From positions 1 to 29,456 of the forward strand of contig WFSR01000060.1 in NCBI GenBank assembly GCA_015485895.1: a stretch of 29,456 nucleotides of DNA. The letters run 5' to 3'. The translations under genes and the position numbers were made by a program. The notes under the pieces are model-generated. The model worked only from the letters and a program-made list of their open reading frames with translations. It was not told where the DNA came from and did no database searches. The DNA is from Candidatus Microgenomates bacterium (GTDB lineage Bacteria; Patescibacteriota; Microgenomatia; UBA12405; UBA6130). Below are positions 15,969 through 23,932 of the stretch, piece by piece. Within the stretch, counting starts at the first letter, position 1, and every line of letters begins with the position of its first letter.

Positions 15969-17105
15969 TTATAAACCCTTTAAGGCTTTAACAATCGCCT
16001 GATGAACTCGGATATCCAAAATGCTAGGCATCAGCTGAGTTTTGTTTAAGTGGGGACGATGATAATCGACAATGGCCTCTGCCGCCCGGAGTAGCATCGC
16101 TTCGTCAATTTGCCGCCGCTTATCAATGGCCGCTCGAAAAATGCCCGGGAAGGCCAAGGCATTATTAACCTGATTGGGAAAATCACTCCGGCCAGTCGCT
16201 ACCAAACCAGCACCAGCCCGGTAGGCCTCGTCAGGCATTATCTCCGGCTCAGGATTAGCCATAGCAATAATAATTGGCTGCCTGCGCATAAGTTTTATCC
16301 ACGCTGGCCGGAGGACCTTAGCTCGGGAAACACCAATAAAAACATCAGCTCCTCGAAGCGCCTCAGGCAATCCCCCTTCTCGATTATCGGGATTAGTCAA
16401 CCGAGCCACTTTAGCTTTGTAAGGGTTAAGATCGGTTCGTCGCCGACTCAAAATCCCCCGTGAATCTACAACCGTTAACTGATGAAAGCCTGCTTGAAGA
16501 AGAAGGTGAGTAATTGCCAAGCCAGCGGCACCGGCTCCTACAACTACAATGCGTGTCTTTTGCCCATCTTTTGGAAAGATTGCTAATGCATTTCTTACTG
16601 CCGCCAAAACTACCGTCGCTGTCCCGTGTTGATCATCATGCATTATAGGAATCGTTAACCGCCGCCGTAGTTTTTCTTCGATATAGAAACAATTGGGGGC
16701 AGCAATATCCTCAAGATTTATAGCCGCAAAAGAGTCAGCGACATTAAGAACAGTTTGAATAAACTCATCCGGATTTTGGGTTTTAATTACCAAAGGAAAA
16801 GCATCAATTTTAGCAAAACGGCGAAAGAGCATTGCTTTTCCTTCCATAACCGGATAAGCAGCCTTATGACCAATATTTCCTAAGCCTAAAACAGCCGATC
16901 CTTCGGAAATAACTGCCAAATTCTGCCGGCGAAAAGTATAACGGAACATTGCTTTTGGTTGATGGCGGATAAGTTGAGCTACAAAAGCTATTCCCGGCGT
17001 ATAAGCTAAACCTAAGTCGCGCCGACTTCGCAACGGGGCCAAGAGCTTTACCGCCATTTTAGGTTGGCGAGAATAAGCTAAAGCGTCTTTTTTATCAACA
17101 TTCAT
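15969..17105 (-). CDS. NAD(P)-dependent malic enzyme
   Basis: Oxidative decarboxylation of malate to pyruvate and CO2. The 378-residue protein is the short form seen in many anaerobes and archaea. It shows the N-terminal LAYTPGIA with the catalytic tyrosine, MEGKAMLFRRFAKIDAFPL with the lysine, metal ligands in NLEDIAAPNC and MHDDQHGTA, the nucleotide-binding GAGAAGLAI around residue 194, and the C-terminal ATGRSDFPNQVNNALAFPG. In an organism with a partial carbon metabolism it would supply pyruvate and reducing equivalents; with GapA and Rpe it is one of few central-carbon genes here. Upstream, TGTTATCCT resembles an extended -10 box 7 nt before the ATG, with no Shine-Dalgarno. Choice of NAD or NADP is not resolved. 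Confidence 0.93.
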   Translation of the reverse strand: MNVDKKDALAYSRQPKMAVKLLAPLRSRRDLGLAYTPGIAFVAQLIRHQPKAMFRYTFRRQNLAVISEGSAVLGLGNIGHKAAYPVMEGKAMLFRRFAKIDAFPLVIKTQNPDEFIQTVLNVADSFAAINLEDIAAPNCFYIEEKLRRRLTIPIMHDDQHGTATVVLAAVRNALAIFPKDGQKTRIVVVGAGAAGLAITHLLLQAGFHQLTVVDSRGILSRRRTDLNPYKAKVARLTNPDNREGGLPEALRGADVFIGVSRAKVLRPAWIKLMRRQPIIIAMANPEPEIMPDEAYRAGAGLVATGRSDFPNQVNNALAFPGIFRAAIDKRRQIDEAMLLRAAEAIVDYHRPHLNKTQLMPSILDIRVHQAIVKALKGL

Positions 17106-17450
17106 TATATTAAGGATAACACATTTTGTTAAAAATTACGGCCGGCCATATTCAACTGAAAAATCGGGCTGATAAATAGATGCTTTCTCTTTAGTCCAGC
17201 CTTGGGTTAAACAAGGCTCAACTTTCTCCTTTGCCATATTAACAACATTTATAATTGCCAAAAGCTGTTATAAAATTAGGAGCTAGGAAAAGGTAAAGTA
17301 AAAAATAAAAAGCGGAAAAGTTAAAATGGAGCTAGGTTGAAGGAACTAGGAACTAGGAGCTAGGAGCTAGGAAAAGTGAAAAATGAAAAATGAAAAGTGG
17401 AAAAGAAATGAAAAGTTAAAAAAATGGAGCTAGGAACTAGGTTATTGAAT

Positions 17451-17619
17451 GGCGGGTGGAAAGACCTCGGAGGCATTTTCCATCTTTAGGAAATCAGGGT
17501 ATCGGGATATCAGGTAATGTAATAAAATAACTTTCTCTGTTATTCTGATCTCTGATTCTCTTTTCCCTGATTATCTAATACTCTGATATTCTAAGCCTGA
17601 AGATGTTCTCCACCCCGCC
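17451..17619. repeat. Foldback element upstream of the KH/R3H gene
   Basis: Outer arms GGCGGGTGG (17451-17459) and CCACCCCGCC (17610-17619), then CATCTTTAGG (17481-17490) and CCTGAAGATG (17596-17605), form nested complementary pairs. Inside are ATCAGGGTATCGGGATATCAGG and its rough complement. This vocabulary differs from the 23S foldbacks. It includes the palindrome CCTCGGAGG near 17466, similar to the core of the end-of-window palindrome. Confidence 0.7.
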
Positions 17620-17643
17620 AGCCGGCGGATTGAAACTTGGAGC

Positions 17644-17671
17644 TTGGAATTTTCAAAAGGAGTGCTATAAT
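17644..17671 (+). promoter_or_regulatory. Promoter giving a leaderless KH/R3H mRNA
   Basis: TTGGAA (17644-17649), 16-nt spacer, extended -10 TGCTATAAT (box 17666-17671), then 6 nt to the ATG at 17678. The upstream AAAGGAG is 15 nt from the ATG and inside the spacer, so it is not a working Shine-Dalgarno. Confidence 0.72.
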
Positions 17672-17677
17672 CAAACC

Positions 17678-18136
17678 ATGCCTAAGAAATTTTTGGATAC
17701 CAAGGCACAGGAATTAATCAAGCTCCTCCAGCTCCCCGAGGTGGAAATTAGCGTTGATAAACAAAACGATCAGTGGTACCTACACTTTCAAACTCCAAAT
17801 CCCGGCGTCTTAATTGGTCAACATGGCCGGACTATTGCTGCTTTACAAACAATTTTCAGCCTAGCTGTCCTTAATCACTTCGGGCCTGAAGAAAGAATCG
17901 TAGTCGACGTGAACGATTATCGCCAACGACAAGAGGAGCACCTCAATAATTTTGCCCATCAAGCTGCTGCTCGGGTGCGGGAAACAGGTCGAGCGGTAGC
18001 CATGCCGCCGATGTCTGCCTTTGAGCGCCGCTTGGTCCACCTTGCTCTTGCCAAGGAAAAAGATCTAACCACTCAATCCGACGGCGAAGGCAAAGAAAGG
18101 CACATCGTTATCCGCCCCCAGCCTAAAAAATCTTGA
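17678..18136 (+). CDS. Jag/KhpB-type KH-R3H RNA-binding protein
   Basis: A 152-residue single-stranded nucleic acid-binding protein. A KH domain has its GxxG loop in LIGQHGRTIAALQ, and an R3H domain follows (RETGRAVAMPPMSAFERRLVHLAL ... GEGKERHIVI). It lacks the separate Jag_N domain of Firmicutes KhpB. In Gram-positive bacteria KhpB binds many RNAs and affects cell elongation; here the role is inferred from the family. The ATG at 17678 is chosen because of the promoter immediately upstream; reading further up enters repeat sequence. Its 3' end overlaps the convergent pilin-like gene by 14 nt. YidC, RnpA and RpmH, the usual neighbours of jag, are absent, although yidD lies nearby. Confidence 0.88.
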   Translation: MPKKFLDTKAQELIKLLQLPEVEISVDKQNDQWYLHFQTPNPGVLIGQHGRTIAALQTIFSLAVLNHFGPEERIVVDVNDYRQRQEEHLNNFAHQAAARVRETGRAVAMPPMSAFERRLVHLALAKEKDLTTQSDGEGKERHIVIRPQPKKS

Positions 18137-18449
18137 CCTTGAAAATTGTTCCCACCAATTGGACAATAAAGTAGCTGCTAAAAACAATTAAGAAACCAAT
18201 GACGCCCCAGGTAATTTTTGCCTTGCCCTCGCGAATACCCTCGCTGTCACCACCGGAAATCATTAATTGAAAACCGCCATAAACAATCATTATCAGCATT
18301 GCCAAACCGGCAAAGATTAAAATATGGGGCAAAAGAGCAGAAATAATACTACCTAAAGAAGTACTTTTACTGAGCTGAAGCCATGGATGAGGGTGAGAAG
18401 TTGGATTGGGATAATCTGGTATTTCTACTGCCAAAATATCAGTGATCAT
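18123..18449 (-). CDS. T4SS-pilin-like small membrane protein
   Basis: A 108-residue protein with two hydrophobic segments (about 36-60 and 78-102) joined by the polar loop GGDSEGIREGKAKITWG. The pattern YGGFxxMxSGG-x-EGKxxIxWxxIGFxIVxxSYFIVxxVG is that of the VirB2/T4SS-pilin-like family (PF18895 type) that is widespread in CPR genomes. No leader peptidase motif is clear at the N terminus. Its ATG overlaps the stop of the upstream gene (TAATG), so the two are translationally coupled. No VirB4/VirD4 or other secretion genes are in the window, so a role in pili or secretion is a family inference. Confidence 0.72.
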   Translation of the reverse strand: MITDILAVEIPDYPNPTSHPHPWLQLSKSTSLGSIISALLPHILIFAGLAMLIMIVYGGFQLMISGGDSEGIREGKAKITWGVIGFLIVFSSYFIVQLVGTIFKVKIF

Positions 18450-18817
18450 TATTGCAATCCCGGCAGGTGGAGAATATCCACCCCAATAAAACGTAAAAGA
18501 AAAAGGGACAAGAGAATAAAAACCAACCCCATAATCACACTGGCAAAAGCTTCCTGGCCTTCTTTAATCTTGTTAGGATTCCCGGCCGAGGTAATAATTT
18601 TGGCGGCAGCAAAAATCATTAATAACAAGGCAATAGCTCCCACTAAGCCGAGCATATTGTCAAAAAACCACCGAACCAAAGGCCCCATATCTACCGGAAC
18701 ATCGCCCAGAGCAGTATGAACACTCTTACTAGCGGCATCATATGGTGTTTCCAAGGCCCATACCGGTGTTGCAAAACCGGTAGGCAAAGTAACTAACCAA
18801 ACAAAAATTTTTTTCAT
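18449..18817 (-). CDS. T4SS-pilin-like small exported membrane protein
   Basis: A 122-residue protein from the ATG at 18815-18817. It starts with a signal peptide (MKKIFVWLVTLPTGFATPVWA), then has two membrane segments around residues 51-73 and 90-112, with SAGNPNKIKEGQEAF between. The fold pattern is the same as in the gene that follows, so the pair look like diverged duplicates of a VirB2-type pilin. A TATAAT box lies about 26 nt before the ATG, divergent from yidD. A longer in-frame reading upstream overlaps yidD and lacks a signal peptide, so it is rejected. Confidence 0.75.
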   Translation of the reverse strand: MKKIFVWLVTLPTGFATPVWALETPYDAASKSVHTALGDVPVDMGPLVRWFFDNMLGLVGAIALLLMIFAAAKIITSAGNPNKIKEGQEAFASVIMGLVFILLSLFLLRFIGVDILHLPGLQ

Positions 18818-18833
18818 TGTACAATAAAGAACC

Positions 18834-19046
18834 TTGAATTTATTATACCGTATTTTATCGCTCTTGCGGAATTGGCTCATCGGCGCCCCGCTAGTTAGCT
18901 GGGGAAGCTGCCGCTTCCGGCCAACCTGTTCTGAGTACTGCCGGGAGGCGATCAAAAAATATTGGTTCCGAGGTATCTGGCTTTGCTGGCGCCGTCTTCT
19001 CCGCTGTCATCCCGGTCATCCTGGCGGTTGGGATCCCGTACCCTAA
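18834..19046 (+). CDS. yidD: Membrane protein insertion efficiency factor YidD
   Basis: A 70-residue protein with the family signature CRFRPTCSEYCREAI and the C-terminal RLLRCHPGHPGGWDPVP. YidD is a small amphipathic inner-membrane protein that helps YidC-dependent insertion. The only start that leaves the usual 20-25 residues before the Cys motif is TTG at 18834; TACAAT lies 8 nt upstream and no Shine-Dalgarno is seen. It is divergent from the pilin-like pair and is followed at 28 nt by uppS. The normal yidD neighbours rnpA, rpmH and yidC are missing. Confidence 0.9.
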   Translation: MNLLYRILSLLRNWLIGAPLVSWGSCRFRPTCSEYCREAIKKYWFRGIWLCWRRLLRCHPGHPGGWDPVP

Positions 19047-19074
19047 ACACTTCTTGGTGTGTTAAACTATCGGT

Positions 19075-19785
19075 ATGAAAAAATATCAGCTTGACCCCAA
19101 GAAAATGCCCCAACATATTGCCATTATTATGGACGGTAATCGCCGCTGGGCCAAAAAACGAGGTTTAAGCTCCACCGAAGGCCATCGAGCAGGGGCGGAA
19201 AATTTAGAAAAAATTGTCAACTATTGCCAAAAATTAGGCGTCAAGCATCTTACCGTTTATGCCCTATCAACCGAGAATTGGCGCCGTCGGGCCAAAAGTG
19301 AAGTTAGAGGTATCTTCAACATTTTAGTGGAAGCGGTACGTCGCAAAAAGAAAGAGTACCAACGGCAAGGGGTGCGTGTTTTCATCTTGGGGAATTTTCA
19401 AGCTTTCCCTTTGCGTGTCCGGCAAGCTTTGCAACAAATTCTCGCCGTAGTAAAACAACACGAAAGGTTAAAATTCAACATTGCCCTTAACTACGGCGGC
19501 CGAGCAGAGATCATTCAAGCTATCAAACATATTATTGCCGACGGCATTCCTCCGGAAAAAGTTGACGAAAAATTGGTTTCCCGTTATCTTTACACCAACG
19601 GCCAACCCGACCCCGATCTTATCATTCGCACCGGCGGGGAAATTCGTCTTTCCAACTTTCTTCTCTGGCAACTTTCTTATGCAGAACTTTATTTCACCAA
19701 AACCCTCTGGCCCGATTTTTCTCCCCATGAACTCAACAAAGCCATTTGGCAATTCCAGCAACGGGAACGCCGGCTAGGAAAGTAA
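19075..19785 (+). CDS. uppS: Undecaprenyl diphosphate synthase (isoprenyl transferase)
   Basis: Condenses isopentenyl diphosphate onto farnesyl diphosphate to make the C55 lipid carrier for cell-wall glycan. The 236-residue protein has the signature MDGNRRWAKKRG with the magnesium aspartate D20, the mid-protein YALSTENWRR, and the C-terminal RTGGEIRLSNFLLWQ and ELYFTKTLWPDF. The usual RTSGE reads RTGGE here, a Ser-to-Gly change in a substrate-binding motif. An extended -10 (TGTTAAACT, box 19063-19068) ends 6 nt before the ATG and no Shine-Dalgarno is seen, so a leaderless mRNA is likely. It ends 7 nt from the convergent groEL. Confidence 0.95.
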   Translation: MKKYQLDPKKMPQHIAIIMDGNRRWAKKRGLSSTEGHRAGAENLEKIVNYCQKLGVKHLTVYALSTENWRRRAKSEVRGIFNILVEAVRRKKKEYQRQGVRVFILGNFQAFPLRVRQALQQILAVVKQHERLKFNIALNYGGRAEIIQAIKHIIADGIPPEKVDEKLVSRYLYTNGQPDPDLIIRTGGEIRLSNFLLWQLSYAELYFTKTLWPDFSPHELNKAIWQFQQRERRLGK

Positions 19786-19792
19786 AGCAATT

Positions 19793-21427
19793 TTAATATT
19801 CCATACCGCCAGGCATATTGTTGCCAGCTTCTTTCTTTTCTTCCTTTTCAGGAATTTCGGTGATTAAGACCTCAGTTGTCAAAATCATTCCAGCTACACT
19901 AGCAGCGTTCAAGAGTGCATTCTTGCTTACTTTAACCGGGTCCAGAACGCCGGCAGTAATCATCGACTCAAACTTGCCCGTTAAAGCGTTGAGACCAAAA
20001 TCCGGTTTAGTTACCAAAGCATCTTCTATCTTTTTCAAGACATAGCCATCATCAAAACCGGCATTTTTGGCCAACCAACGGACCGGCTGTTCCAAAGCCC
20101 GGCGAACAATATCAATGCCTACCCTTTCCTCCTCATTGGCCGGCCTCAATTCATCCAAGGCCTTTTTAGCCCGCAAGAAAGCTACGCCGCCACCAGGCAA
20201 GATTCCTTCAGCCACAGCTGCTTTAGTAGCTTCTACAGCATCTTTAACTCGCTCCTGCTTTTCCTTTAGCTCTACTTCCGTAGCCGCTCCAACCTGGATG
20301 ACGGCCACTCCGCCGGCAAGTTTAGCTAAACGCTCTTCTAGCTTTTCTCGATCATAGTCGGAATCAGCCTTTTCAATCTCTCGGCGAATTTGAGCAATCC
20401 GCGCCTCAATTTTAACCTTTTCACCCTTGCCGCCAACAATACGGCAATTATCTTTGTCAGCAATAACCTTATCGGCTCGACCGCAATCATTAGCTTGCAC
20501 CGATTCTAACTTACGGCCGGTATCCTCAGAAATCACCGTCCCCCCGGTAAGAACAGCAATATCTTCCAACATTGCCCGGCGGCGGTCACCAAAGCCGGGA
20601 GCTTTGACCACCAAGGCATTGAAAGTGCCCTTGAGTTTGTTGACCACCAGAGTGGCTAGAGCTTCTCCTTCGATATCTTCGGCAATGATAACAAAATTCT
20701 TTGTCACCTTAACAATATTCTCTAGAAAAGGTAAAATTTCCTGGACCGAAGAAATTTTCTTGTCAGTAATGAGAATATAAGGATTTTCAATCACCGCCTC
20801 CATAGAATCAGGATTGGTTACAAAATAAGGGGAAACATAGCCCTGGTCAAATTCCATTCCCTCTTTATACTCAATCTCAATATCAAAGCCTTTACCTTCT
20901 TCAACAGTAATAACCCCATCACGGCCTACTTTCTCAATTGCCTCGGCAATTTTTTGGCCGATAAGTGCATCAGCAGCCGAAACAGTTGCCACCTGGGCAA
21001 TTTCTTCTTTACCTTTAACCGGTTTAGCCATTTTACGGAGAGCAGCAGCAGTAGCCTCAGCCGCTTTCTCAATGCCTTTTTTCACCAACATCGGATTATA
21101 ACCGGCGGTTACATTTTTTAATCCTTCTTTCGCCAAAGCCCAAGTCAAAAGGGTAGCTGTTGTCGTCCCGTCGCCAGCGACATCATTAGTTTTCGAAGCC
21201 GCTTCTTTAACTAACTGGGCTCCCAAATTTTCCCAAGGATCGGCTAAATCAATTTCCTTAGCAACCGTTACTCCATCATGAACAATTGTTGGGCTGCCCC
21301 ACTTTCTTTCTAGAGCCACATTGCGACCCCGGGGACCCATAGTCGCCACCACTGCCCGAGCCACCGTTTCGATACCTTTTAAAAGAGACTTGCGTGCTTC
21401 TTCACCAAATTGCAATTGTTTTGCCAT
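19793..21427 (-). CDS. groEL: Chaperonin GroEL (Hsp60)
   Basis: ATP-dependent 14-mer folding chamber. The 544-residue protein covers the full family: MAKQLQFGEEAR start, ATMGPRGRNV, ATP-site DGVTVAKEI and NDVAGDGTTTAT, apical domain with IAEDIEGEAL, second equatorial half with GILPGGGVAFLRA, and a GGM-type tail (NNMPGGMEY). AAGGAGG lies 6-7 nt before the ATG, one of the few strong Shine-Dalgarno sites in the window. The gene is 17 nt after groES in the same operon. Confidence 0.98.
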   Translation of the reverse strand: MAKQLQFGEEARKSLLKGIETVARAVVATMGPRGRNVALERKWGSPTIVHDGVTVAKEIDLADPWENLGAQLVKEAASKTNDVAGDGTTTATLLTWALAKEGLKNVTAGYNPMLVKKGIEKAAEATAAALRKMAKPVKGKEEIAQVATVSAADALIGQKIAEAIEKVGRDGVITVEEGKGFDIEIEYKEGMEFDQGYVSPYFVTNPDSMEAVIENPYILITDKKISSVQEILPFLENIVKVTKNFVIIAEDIEGEALATLVVNKLKGTFNALVVKAPGFGDRRRAMLEDIAVLTGGTVISEDTGRKLESVQANDCGRADKVIADKDNCRIVGGKGEKVKIEARIAQIRREIEKADSDYDREKLEERLAKLAGGVAVIQVGAATEVELKEKQERVKDAVEATKAAVAEGILPGGGVAFLRAKKALDELRPANEEERVGIDIVRRALEQPVRWLAKNAGFDDGYVLKKIEDALVTKPDFGLNALTGKFESMITAGVLDPVKVSKNALLNAASVAGMILTTEVLITEIPEKEEKKEAGNNMPGGMEY

Positions 21428-21444
21428 TGCCTTCCTCCTTATTT

Positions 21445-21753
21445 TTAACCAATAACAGCCATAATGTCATCAAATTTAACGAAAAGAAGATCTTTGTTTT
21501 CGCCTTGGGGGCGGTATTCATTACCAGCATATTTCTTAAAAACAACTAAGTCGTCTTTTTTGCAGGGGGCGGCAATTTTAGCCCCATATTCACTAATTAA
21601 AGTTGCCCCAACAGCAATTACTCGGCCAGCTTGGGGTCTCTCTTCATGGCTATCAGGTAGAACAATACCGCTGGGAGTTCTCTTTTCCTCTGCCAGCGGC
21701 TCAATCAAAATATAGCCTGGTGTAGGTTTAATTTTGGTCAGCATAGCATTCAT
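21445..21753 (-). CDS. groES: Co-chaperonin GroES (Hsp10)
   Basis: Heptameric lid for GroEL. The 102-residue protein has PTPGYILIEPL at the N terminus and the mobile loop EEKRTPSGIVLPDSHEERPQAGRVIAVG. The C-terminal LLFVKFDDIMAVIG is typical. GAGGAGG lies 4 nt before the first ATG; a second in-frame ATG three codons on is too far from it. It is transcribed from a consensus promoter with a 5' UTR of about 40-50 nt. I could not find a convincing CIRCE operator there. Confidence 0.97.
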   Translation of the reverse strand: MNAMLTKIKPTPGYILIEPLAEEKRTPSGIVLPDSHEERPQAGRVIAVGATLISEYGAKIAAPCKKDDLVVFKKYAGNEYRPQGENKDLLFVKFDDIMAVIG

Positions 21754-21804
21754 TTAACCTCCTCTTGTGAAATTTTTAACCATCCAAATTCTTAACTAAC
21801 AATT

Positions 21805-21833
21805 ATTCTAGCGAGCTCTAAAACAGTTGTCAA
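21805..21833 (-). promoter_or_regulatory. Sigma-70 promoter of groES-groEL
   Basis: On the minus strand TTGACA (21828-21833), 17-nt spacer, TAGAAT (21805-21810). Unlike most promoters here it lies well upstream of the ATG, leaving a 5' UTR that carries a Shine-Dalgarno. Confidence 0.78.
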
Positions 21834-21892
21834 GACCCAGTCTTACCCAATCAAAAATCAGATTAAAAGAGGCTTATGACAAATACATGGCG

Positions 21893-22057
21893 TATTAACA
21901 ATAGAAAGAGGGACCAGGCATCAGACAGCTCTGATGTTCCACTATTCGCTATCCGGCCCGCCGGCGGAGGCGGAGGAACTGATACTGGCAACCCTAGCAG
22001 CCACTATCTACTAAAGATCCCGCTTTCCCCTATAAAAAGGGTGGGATAACGGGATGC
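21893..22057 (+). repeat. Dispersed structured repeat, copy B
   Basis: Second copy of the element at 53-212. It keeps the outer helix (CCAG-ATCAG with CTGAT-ACTGG), the GTTCC/GGAAC helix, a CATCAGA/TCTGATG local hairpin alternative, and the tail AAAGATCCCGCT. The tail ends in AGGGTGGGATAACGGG, superficially like a T-box but without the rest of a T-box leader. No ORF. A terminator-like hairpin follows at 22102. Confidence 0.7.
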
Positions 22058-22101
22058 TTAATCCTAGCGAGGCTCTAAGCTCTAAGCTTTCAGCCTTTAG
22101 C

Positions 22102-22119
22102 AGCCCTTTAGGGCTTTTT
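22102..22119 (+). terminator. Short intrinsic terminator-like hairpin
   Basis: AGCCC-TTTA-GGGCT followed by four further Ts. No coding gene lies upstream on this strand within reach, so either it ends a transcript of repeat copy B or it is just part of the repeat vocabulary; a similar sequence recurs at about 23866. Confidence 0.5.
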
Positions 22120-22206
22120 CACTTCCCATTTTAATTTTCCTAGTTCCATAACAACTTTTAGTAATTGGTGTTGCCAGTGTGGTGAAAGATAAAGATCCGC
22201 TTCAGG

Positions 22207-22235
22207 TTGCCTTTATGAATGGTATCTGGCAAAAT
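22207..22235 (+). promoter_or_regulatory. Candidate leaderless promoter
   Basis: TTGCCT (22207-22212), 17-nt spacer, CAAAAT (22230-22235), then 5 nt to the ATG at 22241. Both boxes are weak, but the geometry repeats that of better promoters in the window. Confidence 0.45.
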
Positions 22236-22240
22236 GGGGT

Positions 22241-22972
22241 ATGAGATACAGATTTATTCTCCATCTTATTTTCCTCATTTTAGCCACCCTTATCGCCTGG
22301 ATTTGGGCCAATAATAACCAACTTTCGTTTTACAGCCTTCAACTTATTGCCCTCCTGGTTCTGGTTTACTTTGCCCGTCAACTTTTGCTTCCCTCACCGC
22401 CATCGTTAAAGAGCCTTGATGGGCTTATTTTTAGCCTCGTTGTTTTTCTTCTTGTTTTCACTAGTGGTGGTGGCCAATCGCCCTTATTCTTCCTTCTCTA
22501 TTTTCTCCTTTTCGGTTTAGCCTTTGCCTGGGAACCATGGTTAACTTTTATCTTTAGTTTTTTTCTTGCTTTTTTCTTTTGGCTAACTACACCCGCCAAC
22601 CAAGGATGGCAGCAATGGCTAAATCCTTTTTCCCTCCTTTTAGTGGCCCCCATCAGTCTTTATTTCGGCCGTCAATATTTAGAGAATATTCGGCAACAGC
22701 ACCGGCTCCGTCTCTACCAACAAAGGTGGGTTCGCGATGAAAAGCACCTTACTTCCCAGGAAACAGCTATATTATTCTGGCTAACCACGGCTGCCCGGCC
22801 GGCATTGATCGAAATCTTAGATAAACTTTCCGGCCTCCTAGCTGATTTAACTCACTTCACCGACAATCAACGGGCCAGTCTAAAACGCATTCGCCGCCTG
22901 GCTCAAAAGCTCTTAGAAGAAAGCAAGGTCTTGGAAAAAAATGTTGACCAAGAAACCGACCATGAAGATTAA
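22241..22972 (+). CDS. Polytopic membrane protein of unknown function
   Basis: A 243-residue protein, not recognised. The first 150 residues hold five or six hydrophobic segments, very rich in Leu and Phe. The C-terminal 90 residues are cytoplasmic and helical (LRLYQQRWVRDEKHLTSQE ... RIRRLAQKLLEESKVLEKN). The layout recalls the membrane sensor half of a histidine kinase without the kinase, but no H-box or ATPase motif is present. It overlaps the next gene by 11 nt, so the two are probably coupled; that gene encodes a secreted protein. Confidence 0.7.
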   Translation: MRYRFILHLIFLILATLIAWIWANNNQLSFYSLQLIALLVLVYFARQLLLPSPPSLKSLDGLIFSLVVFLLVFTSGGGQSPLFFLLYFLLFGLAFAWEPWLTFIFSFFLAFFFWLTTPANQGWQQWLNPFSLLLVAPISLYFGRQYLENIRQQHRLRLYQQRWVRDEKHLTSQETAILFWLTTAARPALIEILDKLSGLLADLTHFTDNQRASLKRIRRLAQKLLEESKVLEKNVDQETDHED

Positions 22973-23675
22973 ACTGCTTCTGGCTATCCTTGTCGGTTTA
23001 TTTTTCCCCTTAGCCAGTTGGGCAGTAGATATGTCGTCTGATTCTTACAAAATCCAATGGGGCAATGTTAATCTTGGCAGTGGCCGGCAAACCAGCAGCA
23101 ACTACCAATTGGGGATTACCCTGGGACAAACTGCCCCCGGCCTTTACACTTCAACCGGTTACAAAGTTCGAGCCGGGTTTCAATATATCCACTCTATTAT
23201 TCCTTTTAGCTTTGCTATTTCCAGCTTGGCCATTGACTTTGGCAACTTAACACCTGAAAGCCCGAAAACGGCCACCAATATCCTTACGGTTCAGGCCGGT
23301 GGTGCCGGCGGCTATCAGGTGTTAGCTTTTGAGAACCACCCCCTCCGTAGCCAAACTGGGAGGGTGATTGCCGACACCACCTGCGACAGCAATGATTGCG
23401 ACGAAACTCAAGCCGGCGTTTGGCAATCAACTACCACATTTGGCTTCGGCTTCAACATGAGCGGCGATGATGTTCCTGCCGATTTTACCGATACCACCTA
23501 TTTCCGCCAATTTGCCAACCAAGAAAATAGCGAAACACCCCAAGCAGTTATGACCAGCAATAACGTTACCCGCCAATCACAAGCCACCGTTACCTACAAA
23601 GCAAATATTGCTGCTAGCCAGGCCGCCGGCAATTATGAAAACGCCATTGTCTACATCGCCATCCCTGGCTATTAG
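22962..23675 (+). CDS. Secreted beta-rich surface protein, CPR type
   Basis: A 237-residue exported protein from the ATG at 22962. It has a signal peptide with likely cleavage at SWA|VDM. The first half (SYKIQWGNVNLGSGRQTSSNYQLGITLG ... GYKVRAGFQYI) and second half (IDFGNLTPESPKTATNILTV ... ATVTYKANIAASQAAGNYENAIVYIAIPGY) look like two beta-sandwich units. This combination is familiar from many uncharacterised Patescibacteria secreted proteins. A CDSNDC pair may form a disulfide. No sortase or membrane anchor at the C terminus, so it is released or held by partners. Function unknown. The longer in-frame start at 22941 would put seven residues before the signal peptide and is less likely. Confidence 0.75.
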   Translation: MKIKLLLAILVGLFFPLASWAVDMSSDSYKIQWGNVNLGSGRQTSSNYQLGITLGQTAPGLYTSTGYKVRAGFQYIHSIIPFSFAISSLAIDFGNLTPESPKTATNILTVQAGGAGGYQVLAFENHPLRSQTGRVIADTTCDSNDCDETQAGVWQSTTTFGFGFNMSGDDVPADFTDTTYFRQFANQENSETPQAVMTSNNVTRQSQATVTYKANIAASQAAGNYENAIVYIAIPGY

Positions 23676-23932
23676 CCCTATTAAAAGCCATAGATAGGCA
23701 CTTCACGCCTCCCAAAGATCCCGCTCTTTCTCACGAAAGGGCGGGGTGACAAAATACCAAGTTCTAAGTTCCAAGCTCCAAGTTCTAATAACCTAGTTCC
23801 TAGCTCCTCCAGCCTAGTTCCTAGTTCCATTCTTCTTCCTTACTAGAGCTTTAGGCTTTAGGCAGCCTTTCAGGGTTTTTTCACTTTTCACTTCAACTTT
23901 TCACTTTCTTAGCTCCCGTTGTTTGTTGTCTG
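23676..23932. repeat. Spacer made of repeat fragments
   Basis: About 23713-23757 resembles the tail of the dispersed structured repeat (AAAGATCCCGCT, then CTTTC/GAAAG and GCGGGGTGACAAAA). Then follow CCAAGTTCTAAGTTCCAAGCTCC, CCTAGTTCCTAGCTCC words, GCAGCCTTTCAGGGTTTTTTCAC (terminator-like, weak stem), TTCACTTTTCACTT words and GTTTGTTGTCTGTTATTTGTTG words that run into the end of rpe. No ORF. Confidence 0.7.

Larger units (their letters stand above)
17106..17677. other. Repeat-rich spacer without genes
   Basis: No credible ORF or RNA gene. 17276-17443 is a run of degenerate words: GGAGCTAGGAACTAGG, GGAAAAGTGAAAAATGAAAAG, and AAAAGTTAAAAAAATGG, in no regular period. 17451-17619 is a separate foldback. 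A small hairpin GCCTTG-GGTTAAA-CAAGGC lies near 17201 without a T run. The promoter of the next gene is at the right end. Confidence 0.75.

Noticed and set aside
17330..17443. Possible CRISPR array
   Set aside because: Repeated words vary in length and sequence, spacers are not uniform, and no cas gene is present.
21780..21830. CIRCE operator for groES
   Set aside because: TTAGAGCTC near the -10 box matches 7 of 9 of the left half, but the best right half matches only 5 of 9 and at the wrong spacing.
22038..22053. T-box-like AGGGTGGGATAACGGG in repeat copy B
   Set aside because: No specifier stem I or downstream aminoacyl-tRNA synthetase or amino-acid gene; copy A does not keep the motif, and the string is part of a repeat tail.
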